This document shows, piece by piece, positions 9,066-17,593 of a stretch of DNA of 64,000 nucleotides; within the stretch, counting starts at the first letter, position 1; every line of letters starts with the position of its first letter. Position numbers and translations under genes: made by a program. The notes below the pieces were generated by a model. That model was given only the letters and a program-made list of their open reading frames with translations, made no database searches and was not told where the DNA came from. Source of the stretch: JANOYJ01 sp963792485 (lineage in GTDB: Bacteria > Pseudomonadota > Alphaproteobacteria > Rhizobiales > Rhizobiaceae); assembly GCA_963792485.1 (NCBI GenBank), contig CAWBWL010000008.1:62001-126000 (forward strand). Direction: 5' to 3'.

Positions 9066-10516
9066 GCCGCCGCCTCCTTGAGCGCCTTGCGCAATTCCGA
9101 GTGGTCGGAGAAAGGATGCGTGACCCCGGCAATCGTCTGGCCTTCCTCGTGCCCCTTTCCAGCGACAATCAAAGTGTCCCCGGTTTTGAGCATGCTGACA
9201 GCAGCAGCAATTGCCTCGGCCCGGTCGCCAATTTCGGTCGCACCAGGCGCGGCAGCCAGAATTTCATGGCGTATGGTTGACGGGACCTCGGAACGCGGAT
9301 TGTCATCCGTCACGATCACGACGTCGGCAAGGCGCGTCGCAATTGCGCCCATGATCGGACGCTTGCCCTTATCGCGGTCACCGCCGCAGCCAAACACGAC
9401 AACCACGCGGCCAGTCGTGAACGGACGGACTGAAGCCAGCACGTTCTCAAGCGCTTCCGGCTTGTGCGCGTAGTCAACATAAAGCGGGCATCCATCCCGC
9501 GTCGAGCCGACATAATCGAGCCGCCCCGGCGCGCCTTCCAGTGTCTCCAACGCTTTAAACGCTGTGTTCGGCGCTACACCCGCAGAGATAGCAAGTCCTG
9601 CTGCGACCAGTGCATTATAAATCTGGAAGTCCCCCGCGAGAGGCAGGTCAATCTCAAAAATCTCTCCCGCATGGGAGACTTCCGCCCGCTGACGGCGCCA
9701 TTCATGCTCCACGCGCTTCAGAGAAATGTAATTCCCTTTGCGCCCGACCGTGCGCACATCAAGTCCTGCCTCTTTCGCGGCGATTTCCGTTGCTGCCGAA
9801 AACGGATCATCTGCAAAGATCACCGCCGGCGCGCCCTTCGGCATCAGTGAATCGAACAAGCGCAGCTTCGCGGCATGGTAATCCCCCACCGTAGGATGAT
9901 AATCCATGTGGTCGCGGCCGAGATTGGTGAACGCCGCGGCTTTCAGCTTCACCCCGTCAAGCCGCCTTTGGTCGAGACCATGGCTCGACGCCTCCATGCG
10001 AGGCGTGCGTGACGCCGCTGTCGGCGAGCTCCTTTAACAGCCGGTGCAGGGCGATTGGATCCGGCGTTGTTAGCGTGCCGTAATCATTGCGGCCGGGAGC
10101 CGACAACGCCGGTCGTGCCGATGGAGGCGGCGGCCAAACCCGCCTTCTCCCAAATCTGCCGGACAAAGGCGGTCACCGAAGTCTTGCCGCTCGTGCCGGT
10201 CACCGCCGCCATGGTTTCCGGCTGCCTGCCAAAAAAGGCCGCCGCCGCATGCGCCAGGACCAGGCGCGGGTCGGAAACATGTATTACCGGAATATCAAGC
10301 GCGACCGGTCAACGCGCCATCTGCGACCACTGCGGCGGATGCGCCGCGTGCGGCTGCGTCGCTCAGGAATTTCGCGCCATCCGCCTTCGAGCCGGACAGC
10401 GCAAAGAACACGTCCCCCGCCCGCACATGCCGTGAATCATTGGCAATGCCGAGCGCGTCCACATGCTGCGCCAGCGCGTGTTCTTTCAGTAACGGGCTGA
10501 GATCAGCAAGTTTCAT
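9062..10516 (-). CDS. murE: UDP-MurNAc-L-Ala-D-Glu--meso-DAP ligase MurE (three apparent +1 frameshifts)
   Basis: MurE adds meso-diaminopimelate to UDP-MurNAc-dipeptide. As written the gene is in four pieces. The N-terminus MKLADLSPLLKEH reads from 10516. The frame is then broken near 10303, 10095 and 9998, each time consistent with one extra base. Removing them gives a continuous protein of about 483 aa. It carries VTGTSGKTSVTAF, TTPDPIALHRLL, MEASSHGLDQRR, LGRDHMDYH, and the DNPR motif that marks DAP-adding enzymes. An essential, otherwise perfectly conserved enzyme broken three times over 300 bases is best explained by sequence error. It overlaps murF by 4 bases. Confidence 0.9.
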
Positions 10517-10561
10517 CCGGCGTCCGTCTTTTCTTCTGGCCGCATCAAGGGCCGAATCAAA

Positions 10562-12265
10562 TCACTGGTAGGAAACCATCATTGCCCCGGTATCCGGGCC
10601 AAAATCCGGCTTTACGCCCAAAAACACTGCGCTGCGGCGGATAATTGCACTCACTGTCGGCGCTGCGTTAGAACCAGCCGTCGTGCCGCCTCCGCCCGCC
10701 TCCGCCTTTGGCTCATCCAGCACGACCAGCACCACATATTCTGGCTTCGTCATCGGGAACGCGCCCAGAAAAGCGTTGAACCTCTTGTCGGTCGAATAAC
10801 GTCCGTTGACAACCTTCTCCGCCGTGCCGGTTTTGCCGCCAACGATAAAGCCAGGCACTTCCGCGCGCTTGCCGGATCCTTTTTCCACGTTCAAGCGGAA
10901 CAAATAGCGCATCATCTCGCTGGTTTCCGGCTTCACCGCGCGAACCGCCAGCGGCTCCGCATCCTGCTTGCTTCTTGGCAGGAACGTCGGTGGAATGAGC
11001 ATACCGCCATTCATCAGCGCCGCCGCAGCGACCGCCGTCTGCAATGGGGTTGTTGAAACGCCATGGCCGAAGGAAATCGTGATGGAATGAAGCTTTTTCC
11101 ATTCCTTGGGTTCAGTGGGCTTGGCAACTTCCGGCAGCTCCGTCTCCATCTTCGACAAAAGCCCGATCCGGTGCAGGAATTCGCGGTGGCCCTCGACGCC
11201 CACAACATCGGCCTCCTTAGCCGAGCCGATATTGGACGAGTAGATGAACACTTCCGGCACGCTCAATATGCGCTTCTTGCCGTGAAAATCATTGATGGTG
11301 AAGCGCGCGATCTGGATCGGACGGCGCGCGTCGAACTTGGAATTCATGTTGACCTTGCCGGAGTCCAGCGCCATTGCGGTGGTAAACGCCTTGAAGGTCG
11401 ATCCCATCTCATAAGCGCCCGCCGACATGCGGTTCAGCCTGTCCTTCTCGAGCGCGTTATAGGGATTGTTCGGATCATAGTCCGGCAGTGAAACCATGGC
11501 CACCACTTCGCCGGTATGGATGTTCAGAACCACCGCCCCCGCCCCGATCGCGCGGTAACGTGCCATCGCCTGGGAAAGCTCGTCATGCATGACGTGCTGC
11601 ACACGGCTGTCTATGGAAAGCTTGACCGGCGCCAAGTCCTTCTCGATCGCAAGTCCGGCTTCGCGCAGATCGGACAGCCCGTTCTGGTCGACCCAGCGCT
11701 CCATTCCGGCAGTACCCTTATTGTCCGTATCGACGAGGCCGACAATATGTGAGGCATTCGGGCCACCCGGATAAAAGCGCCGCTTTTCCGTGCGAAACCC
11801 AATGCCCGGCAGGCCGAGCGCCATGATCTGGCTTTGGTGTTTGGGAGTCAGTTGCCGTTTCAGCCAGACGAAGCCCAGTCCGCTCTTGAGCTTCCTGTAT
11901 GTGTCTTCCTGGTCCAGATCAGGGAGAACTGTGGAGAGAAGCTCCAGCGCCTCGTCCGCGTCCACAATCTTGCGCGGTTCAGCATAGAGGGAAGCCGTTT
12001 TGATATCGGTGGCGAGGGTCTCGCCATTGCGGTCCACCAGATCCGGCCGCGCAGCAGTTTCTGCGATGACGCGAAGCTGTTCAATTCCGCCTTCCTGAAC
12101 GCCGAAGTAAACAAGCCGCGCGCCAATCGTGCCATATATTGCGGTAAAACAGGCCATGGCGATCAAAACGCGGTTGCGCGCCCGCCCGGCCGAGCTGTTC
12201 AGGCCGGGAATCTCAAGCTCGCCCGTCTGCGCCTGTTTGCGCGAACCCAACAGCGGAAACCTCAT
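10562..12265 (-). CDS. ftsI: Septal peptidoglycan D,D-transpeptidase FtsI (PBP3)
   Basis: FtsI is the class B penicillin-binding protein that cross-links septal peptidoglycan with FtsW. The 567-aa product has a short cytoplasmic tail, one membrane anchor (about 32-55), a PBP dimerisation domain, and a transpeptidase domain with all three active-site motifs. These are STFK with Ser289 and Lys292, SSN at 343-345, and KTGT from 478. The GHGVSTTPLQ segment is also typical. The start overlaps ftsL by 4 bases, and 45 bases separate its stop from murE. Confidence 0.96.
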   Translation of the reverse strand: MRFPLLGSRKQAQTGELEIPGLNSSAGRARNRVLIAMACFTAIYGTIGARLVYFGVQEGGIEQLRVIAETAARPDLVDRNGETLATDIKTASLYAEPRKIVDADEALELLSTVLPDLDQEDTYRKLKSGLGFVWLKRQLTPKHQSQIMALGLPGIGFRTEKRRFYPGGPNASHIVGLVDTDNKGTAGMERWVDQNGLSDLREAGLAIEKDLAPVKLSIDSRVQHVMHDELSQAMARYRAIGAGAVVLNIHTGEVVAMVSLPDYDPNNPYNALEKDRLNRMSAGAYEMGSTFKAFTTAMALDSGKVNMNSKFDARRPIQIARFTINDFHGKKRILSVPEVFIYSSNIGSAKEADVVGVEGHREFLHRIGLLSKMETELPEVAKPTEPKEWKKLHSITISFGHGVSTTPLQTAVAAAALMNGGMLIPPTFLPRSKQDAEPLAVRAVKPETSEMMRYLFRLNVEKGSGKRAEVPGFIVGGKTGTAEKVVNGRYSTDKRFNAFLGAFPMTKPEYVVLVVLDEPKAEAGGGGTTAGSNAAPTVSAIIRRSAVFLGVKPDFGPDTGAMMVSYQ

Positions 12266-12663
12266 TCTTCAACACTCCCGGTTTCCGTGTCATCCTGAAC
12301 ATCCGGCGCCTGGCCGGCCTTCTCCTTGGCAATCTTGGCAATCGTCTCGCCGATGATGTCTTCGCCCGGCGCCGCAATCCCCTTTTCCGGAATGTCGCCA
12401 GCGCTGACCACCTGCCTTGCCTCGATGGGTTGCAAGGGCAGCTGTGTTGTAAAAGCTTCGACCAGCCTCTGCAGCCGGTCCGGCTGCGTCAGCATGCTCC
12501 AATCGGCCTCCAGCAAATCAATCGTGTCTTCTTCGCTCGCAATCTGCGCTTCGATCCGTTTGATCTCGGCAAGCTTCAGATTGGCTTCTGCCTTGACTTT
12601 GTAGGTGCCGGCGGCGGCTGTCATCATCAGGGCGAAAAGCGCTATGTCCGTTGTGCGTATCAT
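12262..12663 (-). CDS. ftsL: Cell division protein FtsL
   Basis: A 133-aa bitopic protein. A short cytoplasmic start is followed by a hydrophobic helix (about residues 7-22) and then a predicted coiled-coil (KAEANLKLAEIKRIEAQIAS region) leading into a WSMLTQPDRLQRL segment. That layout, plus its place between rsmH and ftsI, identifies FtsL, which scaffolds the FtsQLB complex that activates FtsWI. The acidic tail after residue 85 is variable. It overlaps ftsI by 4 bases and follows rsmH by 3. Confidence 0.9.
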   Translation of the reverse strand: MIRTTDIALFALMMTAAAGTYKVKAEANLKLAEIKRIEAQIASEEDTIDLLEADWSMLTQPDRLQRLVEAFTTQLPLQPIEARQVVSAGDIPEKGIAAPGEDIIGETIAKIAKEKAGQAPDVQDDTETGSVEE

Positions 12664-12666
12664 GGC

Positions 12667-13707
12667 TCAGTCCACCGTCGGATGAAGTTGCGGCAAGGCC
12701 GGAAGATCGAAGAAGCCTGTATCGGCCCGTGCAGATGAACCCGTGCGCGCACCAAAGCGCAGCTTTGCCGAGCGCGACCGCGGATTGCGCTGCATTTCTG
12801 CCTCGGACGCTTCGGTCGCGCCTTTTCTCAGCTGATCAAAACTTGCCGCAATCACAGCCGTCTCAGGCATATGCCGAGAGCCGCGCGAGCCGCCGATACG
12901 GTCGGCAAAATACTTCTTCACAATGCGATCTTCGAGCGAATGAAAGGTCACGACGGCCAGCCGTCCGCCGGGCTTTAGCACGCGCTCGGCCGCGATCAGC
13001 GCCCGCGCCAGTTCGCCAAGCTCGTCATTGACGAAAATGCGCAGCGCCTGAAAGACACGCGTAGCCGGGTGGATCTTGTCATCATGCCGCCGTCCGACGA
13101 GACCTTGAATTGCGTCTGCAAGATCAGTTGTCGTTTCAAACGGCTTTAGAACTCGGCGCCTCTCGATCATGCGCCCAATCCGCCCTGCGTTTTTCTCTTC
13201 GCCGAGAATTCCGAATATCCGAATGAGGTCGCTGGCCTTGAATCCGTTGACAATGTCTGCGGCGCTCGCCCCTTTTTGTGCCATGCGCATGTCGAGCGGA
13301 CCTTCGCGCAGGAACGAAAAGCCGCGCTGTGCTTCGTCGATCTGCATGGACGAAACGCCGATGTCGAGCATGACCGCATCAGCCATCTCGCCGCCCAGAA
13401 AATTTTCCATTTGCGAGAACTGGCCGTGACACAGTGTCAGCCGCCCGCCGCTCGCCGCCACAAGCGTAGCGCCGCCGGCAATCGCGTCCGGATCGCGGTC
13501 AATGCCAATCACGCGCGCGCCGTTTTCCAGCACAGTCTTGGAATACCCACCCGCGCCAAATGTTCCATCGACCACCAGAGCGCCCGGTGCGGCATCAACT
13601 GCTGCAACCACTTCGTCCAGCAAAACCGGGACATGGCGGGCCGGAGCATGTGAGACGGGTCCGCTTCCGGTTCCGTGCCCTATAGGCACAGTTCCAGCGT
13701 CTCTCAT
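12667..13707 (-). CDS. rsmH: 16S rRNA m4C1402 methyltransferase RsmH (MraW)
   Basis: RsmH N4-methylates C1402 in the 16S rRNA decoding centre using SAM. The 346-aa reading has HVPVLLDEV, the SAM-binding VDGTFGAGGYS, IGIDRDP, the LDIGVSS motif, and the C-terminal GGRLAVVTFHSLEDRIVK block. I chose the ATG at 13707 because it overlaps the mraZ stop as ATGA and leaves a normal family length. A much longer reading (to 14370) would run antiparallel through all of mraZ's frame space and adds nothing conserved. Confidence 0.95.
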   Translation of the reverse strand: MRDAGTVPIGHGTGSGPVSHAPARHVPVLLDEVVAAVDAAPGALVVDGTFGAGGYSKTVLENGARVIGIDRDPDAIAGGATLVAASGGRLTLCHGQFSQMENFLGGEMADAVMLDIGVSSMQIDEAQRGFSFLREGPLDMRMAQKGASAADIVNGFKASDLIRIFGILGEEKNAGRIGRMIERRRVLKPFETTTDLADAIQGLVGRRHDDKIHPATRVFQALRIFVNDELGELARALIAAERVLKPGGRLAVVTFHSLEDRIVKKYFADRIGGSRGSRHMPETAVIAASFDQLRKGATEASEAEMQRNPRSRSAKLRFGARTGSSARADTGFFDLPALPQLHPTVD

Positions 13708-14174
13708 TGCTCCGGCTCCCCATGGTGAACCGCGGCGTCCTCGTTCCGCCGCAGCTTTAGAAGCCTGGCTCGCGCCGCAGCTCCATATTCCATCAATCGG
13801 TTCGGCTCCCACATCTGGAAATGCCGTCCGCGCCCGACAAAGGCCACTCTGTCGGTGATCCCGGCATGCTGCCGGATGAAATCGTTCAATTGGATCCGCC
13901 CGTCCGCATCGATCTTCAGGAAGTCCCCGTCCCCATAAAGAAAGAAGCCGAGATCGTCCGAGGACTGCAGGAACGGATCGTCTTGGCTCAGCATCGCCTC
14001 GTAGCGGTCGAGCAAATCCAGCCCGCCCACGTCGAGCGCCGGCACATCCAGACACCTGAGCGCATAAAGTTCCTGATAGCCTCTCGTCTGCAGAACTGAG
14101 CGGAAGCGCGCCGGAACTGAAACCCGGCCTTTTGCATCCACATTGTTCACAGCCGTCGAAAGGAACCGGTCCAT
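13704..14174 (-). CDS. mraZ: Transcriptional regulator MraZ
   Basis: MraZ is the AbrB-like DNA-binding protein that represses the dcw operon by binding spaced direct repeats in its own promoter. The 156-aa product has two tandem SpoVT/AbrB-type repeats, the first around DAKGRVSVPARFR (residues 14-26) and the second around the VAFVGRGRHFQMWEP segment. It is the first gene of the cluster and overlaps rsmH by 4 bases. The matching repeat array is seen 186 bases upstream (14360-14394). Confidence 0.95.
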   Translation of the reverse strand: MDRFLSTAVNNVDAKGRVSVPARFRSVLQTRGYQELYALRCLDVPALDVGGLDLLDRYEAMLSQDDPFLQSSDDLGFFLYGDGDFLKIDADGRIQLNDFIRQHAGITDRVAFVGRGRHFQMWEPNRLMEYGAAARARLLKLRRNEDAAVHHGEPEQ

Positions 14175-14359
14175 TACACCCTACACGCGCCCGTTCCCGC
14201 CCTGAAAGTGCGAGCCCCCGCATCATCTTTCCCAATTGTCGCCCTGCCAGACGCTGGATACGGCTTCCCGAAAGCTGCGAGCCCTTTTCTGCGGCCTCTT
14301 CATGGGCCGCTAGCCTCTCAACTTTGGAAAACGCGGATACCGTCACGCTGGTCAAGGAA

Positions 14360-14409
14360 TGGGATAACATGGGCTGCCATGGGCGTCAACGGGATTAAGG
14401 GAGCATTAA
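14360..14409 (-). promoter_or_regulatory. Candidate dcw promoter: MraZ-like repeats abutting a CtrA box
   Basis: Four GGG-centred repeats start at 14360, 14370, 14380 and 14390 (TGGGA, TGGGC, TGGGC, CGGGA on the plus strand), an exact 10-base period matching the TGGGN-N5 MraZ box. Overlapping them on the minus strand is a promoter-like pair, TTGACG (14389-14384), 16 bases, TTATCC (14367-14362). Directly upstream of that -35 is TTAAGGGAGCATTAA (14395-14409), a perfect TTAA-N7-TTAA CtrA consensus. This predicts a leader of about 180 bases before mraZ. The repeats read TGGG on the strand opposite to mraZ. Confidence 0.65.
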
Positions 14410-14462
14410 TGCAAACCCCTGCGCGCCCTTCGGCACGTCTGATGATTTATCAATTGTTAGGG

Positions 14463-14477
14463 TTAAGACCGGGTTAA
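14463..14477. promoter_or_regulatory. Second candidate CtrA box
   Basis: TTAAGACCGGGTTAA is a second exact TTAA-N7-TTAA match, 54 bases upstream of the first and in the same mraZ upstream region. CtrA is the cell-cycle response regulator of alphaproteobacteria. Two perfect sites in a 330-base gene-free stretch (14175-14503) are unlikely in GC-rich DNA. Apart from these sites and the candidate promoter I see nothing else in that gap. Confidence 0.5.
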
Positions 14478-14503
14478 ATTGCCAGTCAGGAACGGCCTGC
14501 AGG

Positions 14504-15274
14504 CTAATTGCTGTTAACCCAGGCCTTGAACGCTGAAGGCGAGCCTGCAAACACATTCATGTCCGCATCGCCTTTGACGCCCGGAATGCGGCCCGTGCCG
14601 GAATATTGCCAGAAGGTCCATTTCTGTCCGGGATAACGGTCGGTTGGATGGTCAGCGACAGTGCGCAGGAAATATTGATGGTCCTGAAAATGACCTTTCA
14701 GGTTTTCATCATAAAAGTCCGGCGTCACATAGATGAGCGGCCGCTTGCCGTAATGCCGCTCCACCATGGAGAGCCAGGTTCGCATCTCGCTGCGCACTGT
14801 TTCGGCATCAGGCCGCAGCTTGCAAGTCGGCGATTTGTGGTTCCACTCCATGTCGAGCACATGCGGCAAAGCCGACGCATCGCGCGGCACATTGCGGATG
14901 AACCAGCGCGCCTGCGCAGCGGCGGGGGTGCAGAAATAGTAGAAATGATAAGCCGAGCGCGGAATGCCGGCTGCGCGGGTGGCCGCGTAGTTGCGCGCGA
15001 AATAGTCATCCACCCGGTCGCCGCCTTCGGTGGCCTTGATGAAAGCGAACGACACGCCGTTCGCCTTGGCAGTCTGCCAGTCGACCTCACCCTGATATTT
15101 CGACACATCCGTGCCATGCACCGGATAAGTCTCGGGCTTTCGCCCGTCATACTCGGCGGGGTCGCTCTCCGTAAAGCGCTGCTTGGATACTTTGACGTCG
15201 GCAAAATCATAGCTGACCGTTGTGCAAGAAGCGAGCAGCAGGGACACCGCCAGCGCCAGAAGTTTTGCCTTCAT
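14504..15274 (-). CDS. GH25-family muramidase, predicted lipoprotein
   Basis: The 256-aa product starts with a lipoprotein signal (MKAKLLALAVSLLLAS followed by Cys17), so it is probably anchored in the periplasm. The body is a glycoside hydrolase family 25 domain: HGTDVSKYQGEVDW with the first acidic residue, FAFIKATEG, YHFYYFC, LDMEW with the second, and a C-terminal WTFWQYSGTGRIPGV motif. Such enzymes cleave the MurNAc-GlcNAc bond of peptidoglycan. The start was set at the internal ATG 15274 because it gives a clean lipobox; an upstream in-frame start at 15310 would bury it. The gene lies upstream of the dcw cluster in the same orientation. Confidence 0.88.
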   Translation of the reverse strand: MKAKLLALAVSLLLASCTTVSYDFADVKVSKQRFTESDPAEYDGRKPETYPVHGTDVSKYQGEVDWQTAKANGVSFAFIKATEGGDRVDDYFARNYAATRAAGIPRSAYHFYYFCTPAAAQARWFIRNVPRDASALPHVLDMEWNHKSPTCKLRPDAETVRSEMRTWLSMVERHYGKRPLIYVTPDFYDENLKGHFQDHQYFLRTVADHPTDRYPGQKWTFWQYSGTGRIPGVKGDADMNVFAGSPSAFKAWVNSN

Positions 15275-15340
15275 CACCAAGTTCCCAGCCCGAATCACCC
15301 CAAGCCTCAATAAATCACGAAATTCTTGCCGTCATCTGTA

Positions 15341-15484
15341 AGAGGCCGTTTTGAAAGTCGGCTGGCCGGGTCAGCTGGTGTGGTTTTTTAAGAACCGCAG
15401 CGCAGCGAACTCAAGTTCGTGAGCACCGGAAGCGCAGAAAATCGCATCAGATGGCCGGTTAGGCGAGGTTTCAAAACGGACTCT
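15341..15484. repeat. RIME-like palindromic intergenic element
   Basis: The ends are inverted: AGAGGCCGTTTTGAAA (15341-15356) against TTTCAAAACGGACTCT (15469-15484), 15 of 16 positions pairing. Inside are further palindromes, including CGAACTCAAGTTCG. The inner sequence (AAGCGCAGAAAATCGCATC and nearby ATGGCCGGTTAGGC) resembles the mosaic intergenic repeats I know from Rhizobium relatives. No coding potential; it fills most of the gap between two divergent genes. Confidence 0.55.
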
Positions 15485-15539
15485 AAATGCTTGCATTCAT
15501 GCTCCAGAGCGGCGACACATTCATGGGCGGGAGGCAAAA

Positions 15540-16933
15540 ATGCGGCGGGTGCTGAAATTTTTCGGATGGTTGCTGGGGCTGGTTGCCGTTGCGGGCGCCG
15601 CGCTCGCCGCCTGGCTCCACTTCGCCCCGCCGGACCTCATCCGCGTCGGCGCCGCCTACACCGCCAAGATCGTCTGCTCGAATGTCTTCATCGCCGGACG
15701 CGATCCCGGGGAAGTTTTGAAAGTCGATGTTCAGGCGCCAGGCCATCCGCTGTTGCGCATCATGCAGATTGATGTGGACAAGCACGCAGGGACCGTGCGC
15801 GCCGGATTGTTCGGCGCCTTCGGCAAGGGCCTTGCCGTCCATCGCCCGGGCCTCGGATGCACGTCGGTCGCCAACGGCGATGAAAAGCAGTTATTAGAAC
15901 AAACGCTCAATAAATCCGAAGCAATCCCTTCGGCAGGCATTTGGCCGCAAGGCCCGGACGTCGCGCCCTCGCAAAACCCCGCCATCGCCAAAATCCTCGA
16001 CGATCCCGCTTTGCAAGGCCCCGGCATGCGGGCAATTGTCGTGGCGCAAAACGGCCGCATTATCGGCGAGCGCTATGGTGAAGGTTTCAAGGCCGAAACG
16101 CCGCTCCTCGGCTGGTCGATGACCAAAACCGTCAACGCCGCAATTGTCGGCACGCTGGTGCGCGAAGGAAAACTGAAGCCGGAACAGGACGGCGTTCTGG
16201 CGCTCTGGGCGGGCGATAGCCGCGGCAAGATCACGCTCGCCAATCTCCTTTCCATGTCCCCGGGCCTTGCCTTCAACGAGGACTATGGCGATGTCACCGA
16301 TGTGACGCGCATGCTGTTCCTTGAAGGCGATATGGCGCTGTTTGCCACCGAAAAGCCGCTGGAGGCCAAACCCGGCCTGAAGTTCAACTATTCGAGCGGC
16401 ACTTCGGTCCTCCTCTCGCGCATCTGGCAGAACGCTATCGGCGTCGAACTCCCTCGCCTATCCGCAATCCGCGCTCTTCGCCCCCCTGGGCATGACCAGC
16501 GCCGTGTTCGAAACCGACCAGAGCGGCACGTTTGTTGGCTCGTCCTACCTCTACGCCACCGCCCGCGACTGGGCCCGCTTTGGCGAATTCCTGCGGCTGG
16601 ACGGCGCCTGGAACGGCCAGCAGATTTTGCCTGCCACGTTTGTGAAGATGATGCGCGCGCCGGTGGCGGTTTCGGACACGGGCTACGGCCCCGAATATGG
16701 CCAGGGCCAGCTCTGGCTGCGCGGGCCGGAAGCGGGAACGCCTGCAGGTCAGGACCCGGATGCGGGGTTTGATCTGCCGGATGACACATTCTGGCTGCTT
16801 GGCCATGACGGACAATCAACAGCGGTCATTCCGTCCAAGGGGCTGGTCGTGGTGCGCATGGGCCTGACGCCGTCGAAAGCTTGGCTACAAGCCGCAAGGG
16901 CTGGTGGCGGCGCTGGTGAAGGCGGTGCCTTGA
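15540..16933 (+). CDS. Beta-lactamase-family serine hydrolase, membrane-anchored (two apparent +1 frameshifts)
   Basis: Corrected length is about 463 aa. The N-terminus has one hydrophobic anchor (MRRVLKFFGWLLGLVAVAG), then a class C beta-lactamase/esterase-like domain. The catalytic SxxK is seen in GWSMTKT near residue 197, followed by MSPGLAFNEDYGD and FNYSSGTSVLLSR, and later YLYATARDWARFG and LGHDGQS. The frame breaks near 16446 and again near 16878. Dropping one base at each restores the family alignment and ends the gene on TGA at 16931-16933. The substrate is not predictable; relatives act on esters or D-amino peptides. The stop codon abuts the convergent btaB stop. Confidence 0.8.
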
Positions 16934-17593
16934 TCAACCATTGAGCGGTCGCTCGACTTTCATGAGCCAGGCGAAATCGCGGGCATGGCTCTTCGCCTCG
17001 AAGCGGAAGCAGCGCGATTGCGCCTCGGAGAACAGAAAGCGCTTCAAGTTCGCTCTTGGCGTGACGTGAAACTCTTTCAGCCACCAGTGCAGCGCCGATT
17101 TGAACGCCTGCGGCAGCTGTTCCTGCTGGCCGAAATCAACAATGTGCAGCGATCCGCCGGGATTAACGAGATCAAGAGCGCTGCGAACCGCCGTCTGCCA
17201 TGGCGGGATCATGGAAACCGTGTACGACATGAAGACGCGGTCAAAGCCGCTTCTGCCAAACACCGCAATCGGTTCAAATGCAGCAGCGTCCGCCTTGCCA
17301 AGCGTGGTCCTGTCTTCAAGCTTGTTCCGCTTGACGGTCAGTGCCGCTGTTTCCAGCATCTGGCTTGAGATATCGAGGCCGAAAAGCGGCGAATGAGGAT
17401 AGGCCCGCGCCGCCATCACCAGATTGCGGCCTGTGCCACAACCGATTTCGAGGATTGAATCCCCCGGAACCGGCCGCAATCCCGCGATCAGGTCGTCACG
17501 GCCTAGAAGATAGTATTTGCGCGTGGCGTCATACACATGCCTTTGCAGGCGGTAGACGCGGTCCATCAGCTGATCATGGGCGATGGCGCTCAT
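16934..17593 (-). CDS. btaB: BtaB-like S-adenosylmethionine methyltransferase (DGTS synthesis)
   Basis: The 219-aa product is a class I SAM methyltransferase with motif I EIGCGTGRN (about 48-56), FGLDISSQML and the post-motif VFMSYTVSMIPPW. In the Rhodobacter/Sinorhizobium pathway BtaB trimethylates diacylglyceryl-homoserine made by BtaA, giving the betaine lipid DGTS. It overlaps btaA by 4 bases, so the pair is one operon. Assignment rests mainly on this pairing plus overall similarity; a bare methyltransferase fold alone would not define the substrate. Confidence 0.85.
   Translation of the reverse strand: MSAIAHDQLMDRVYRLQRHVYDATRKYYLLGRDDLIAGLRPVPGDSILEIGCGTGRNLVMAARAYPHSPLFGLDISSQMLETAALTVKRNKLEDRTTLGKADAAAFEPIAVFGRSGFDRVFMSYTVSMIPPWQTAVRSALDLVNPGGSLHIVDFGQQEQLPQAFKSALHWWLKEFHVTPRANLKRFLFSEAQSRCFRFEAKSHARDFAWLMKVERPLNG

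Noticed and set aside
9998..10303. Programmed ribosomal frameshifting in murE, rnr, pleD and the others
   Set aside because: No common slippery heptamer; many unrelated genes affected, almost always by +1, and frameshift signals are not known for these families.
14175..14359. A riboswitch or attenuator in the mraZ leader
   Set aside because: No conserved riboswitch fold or terminator-antiterminator pair visible; the leader may simply be long.
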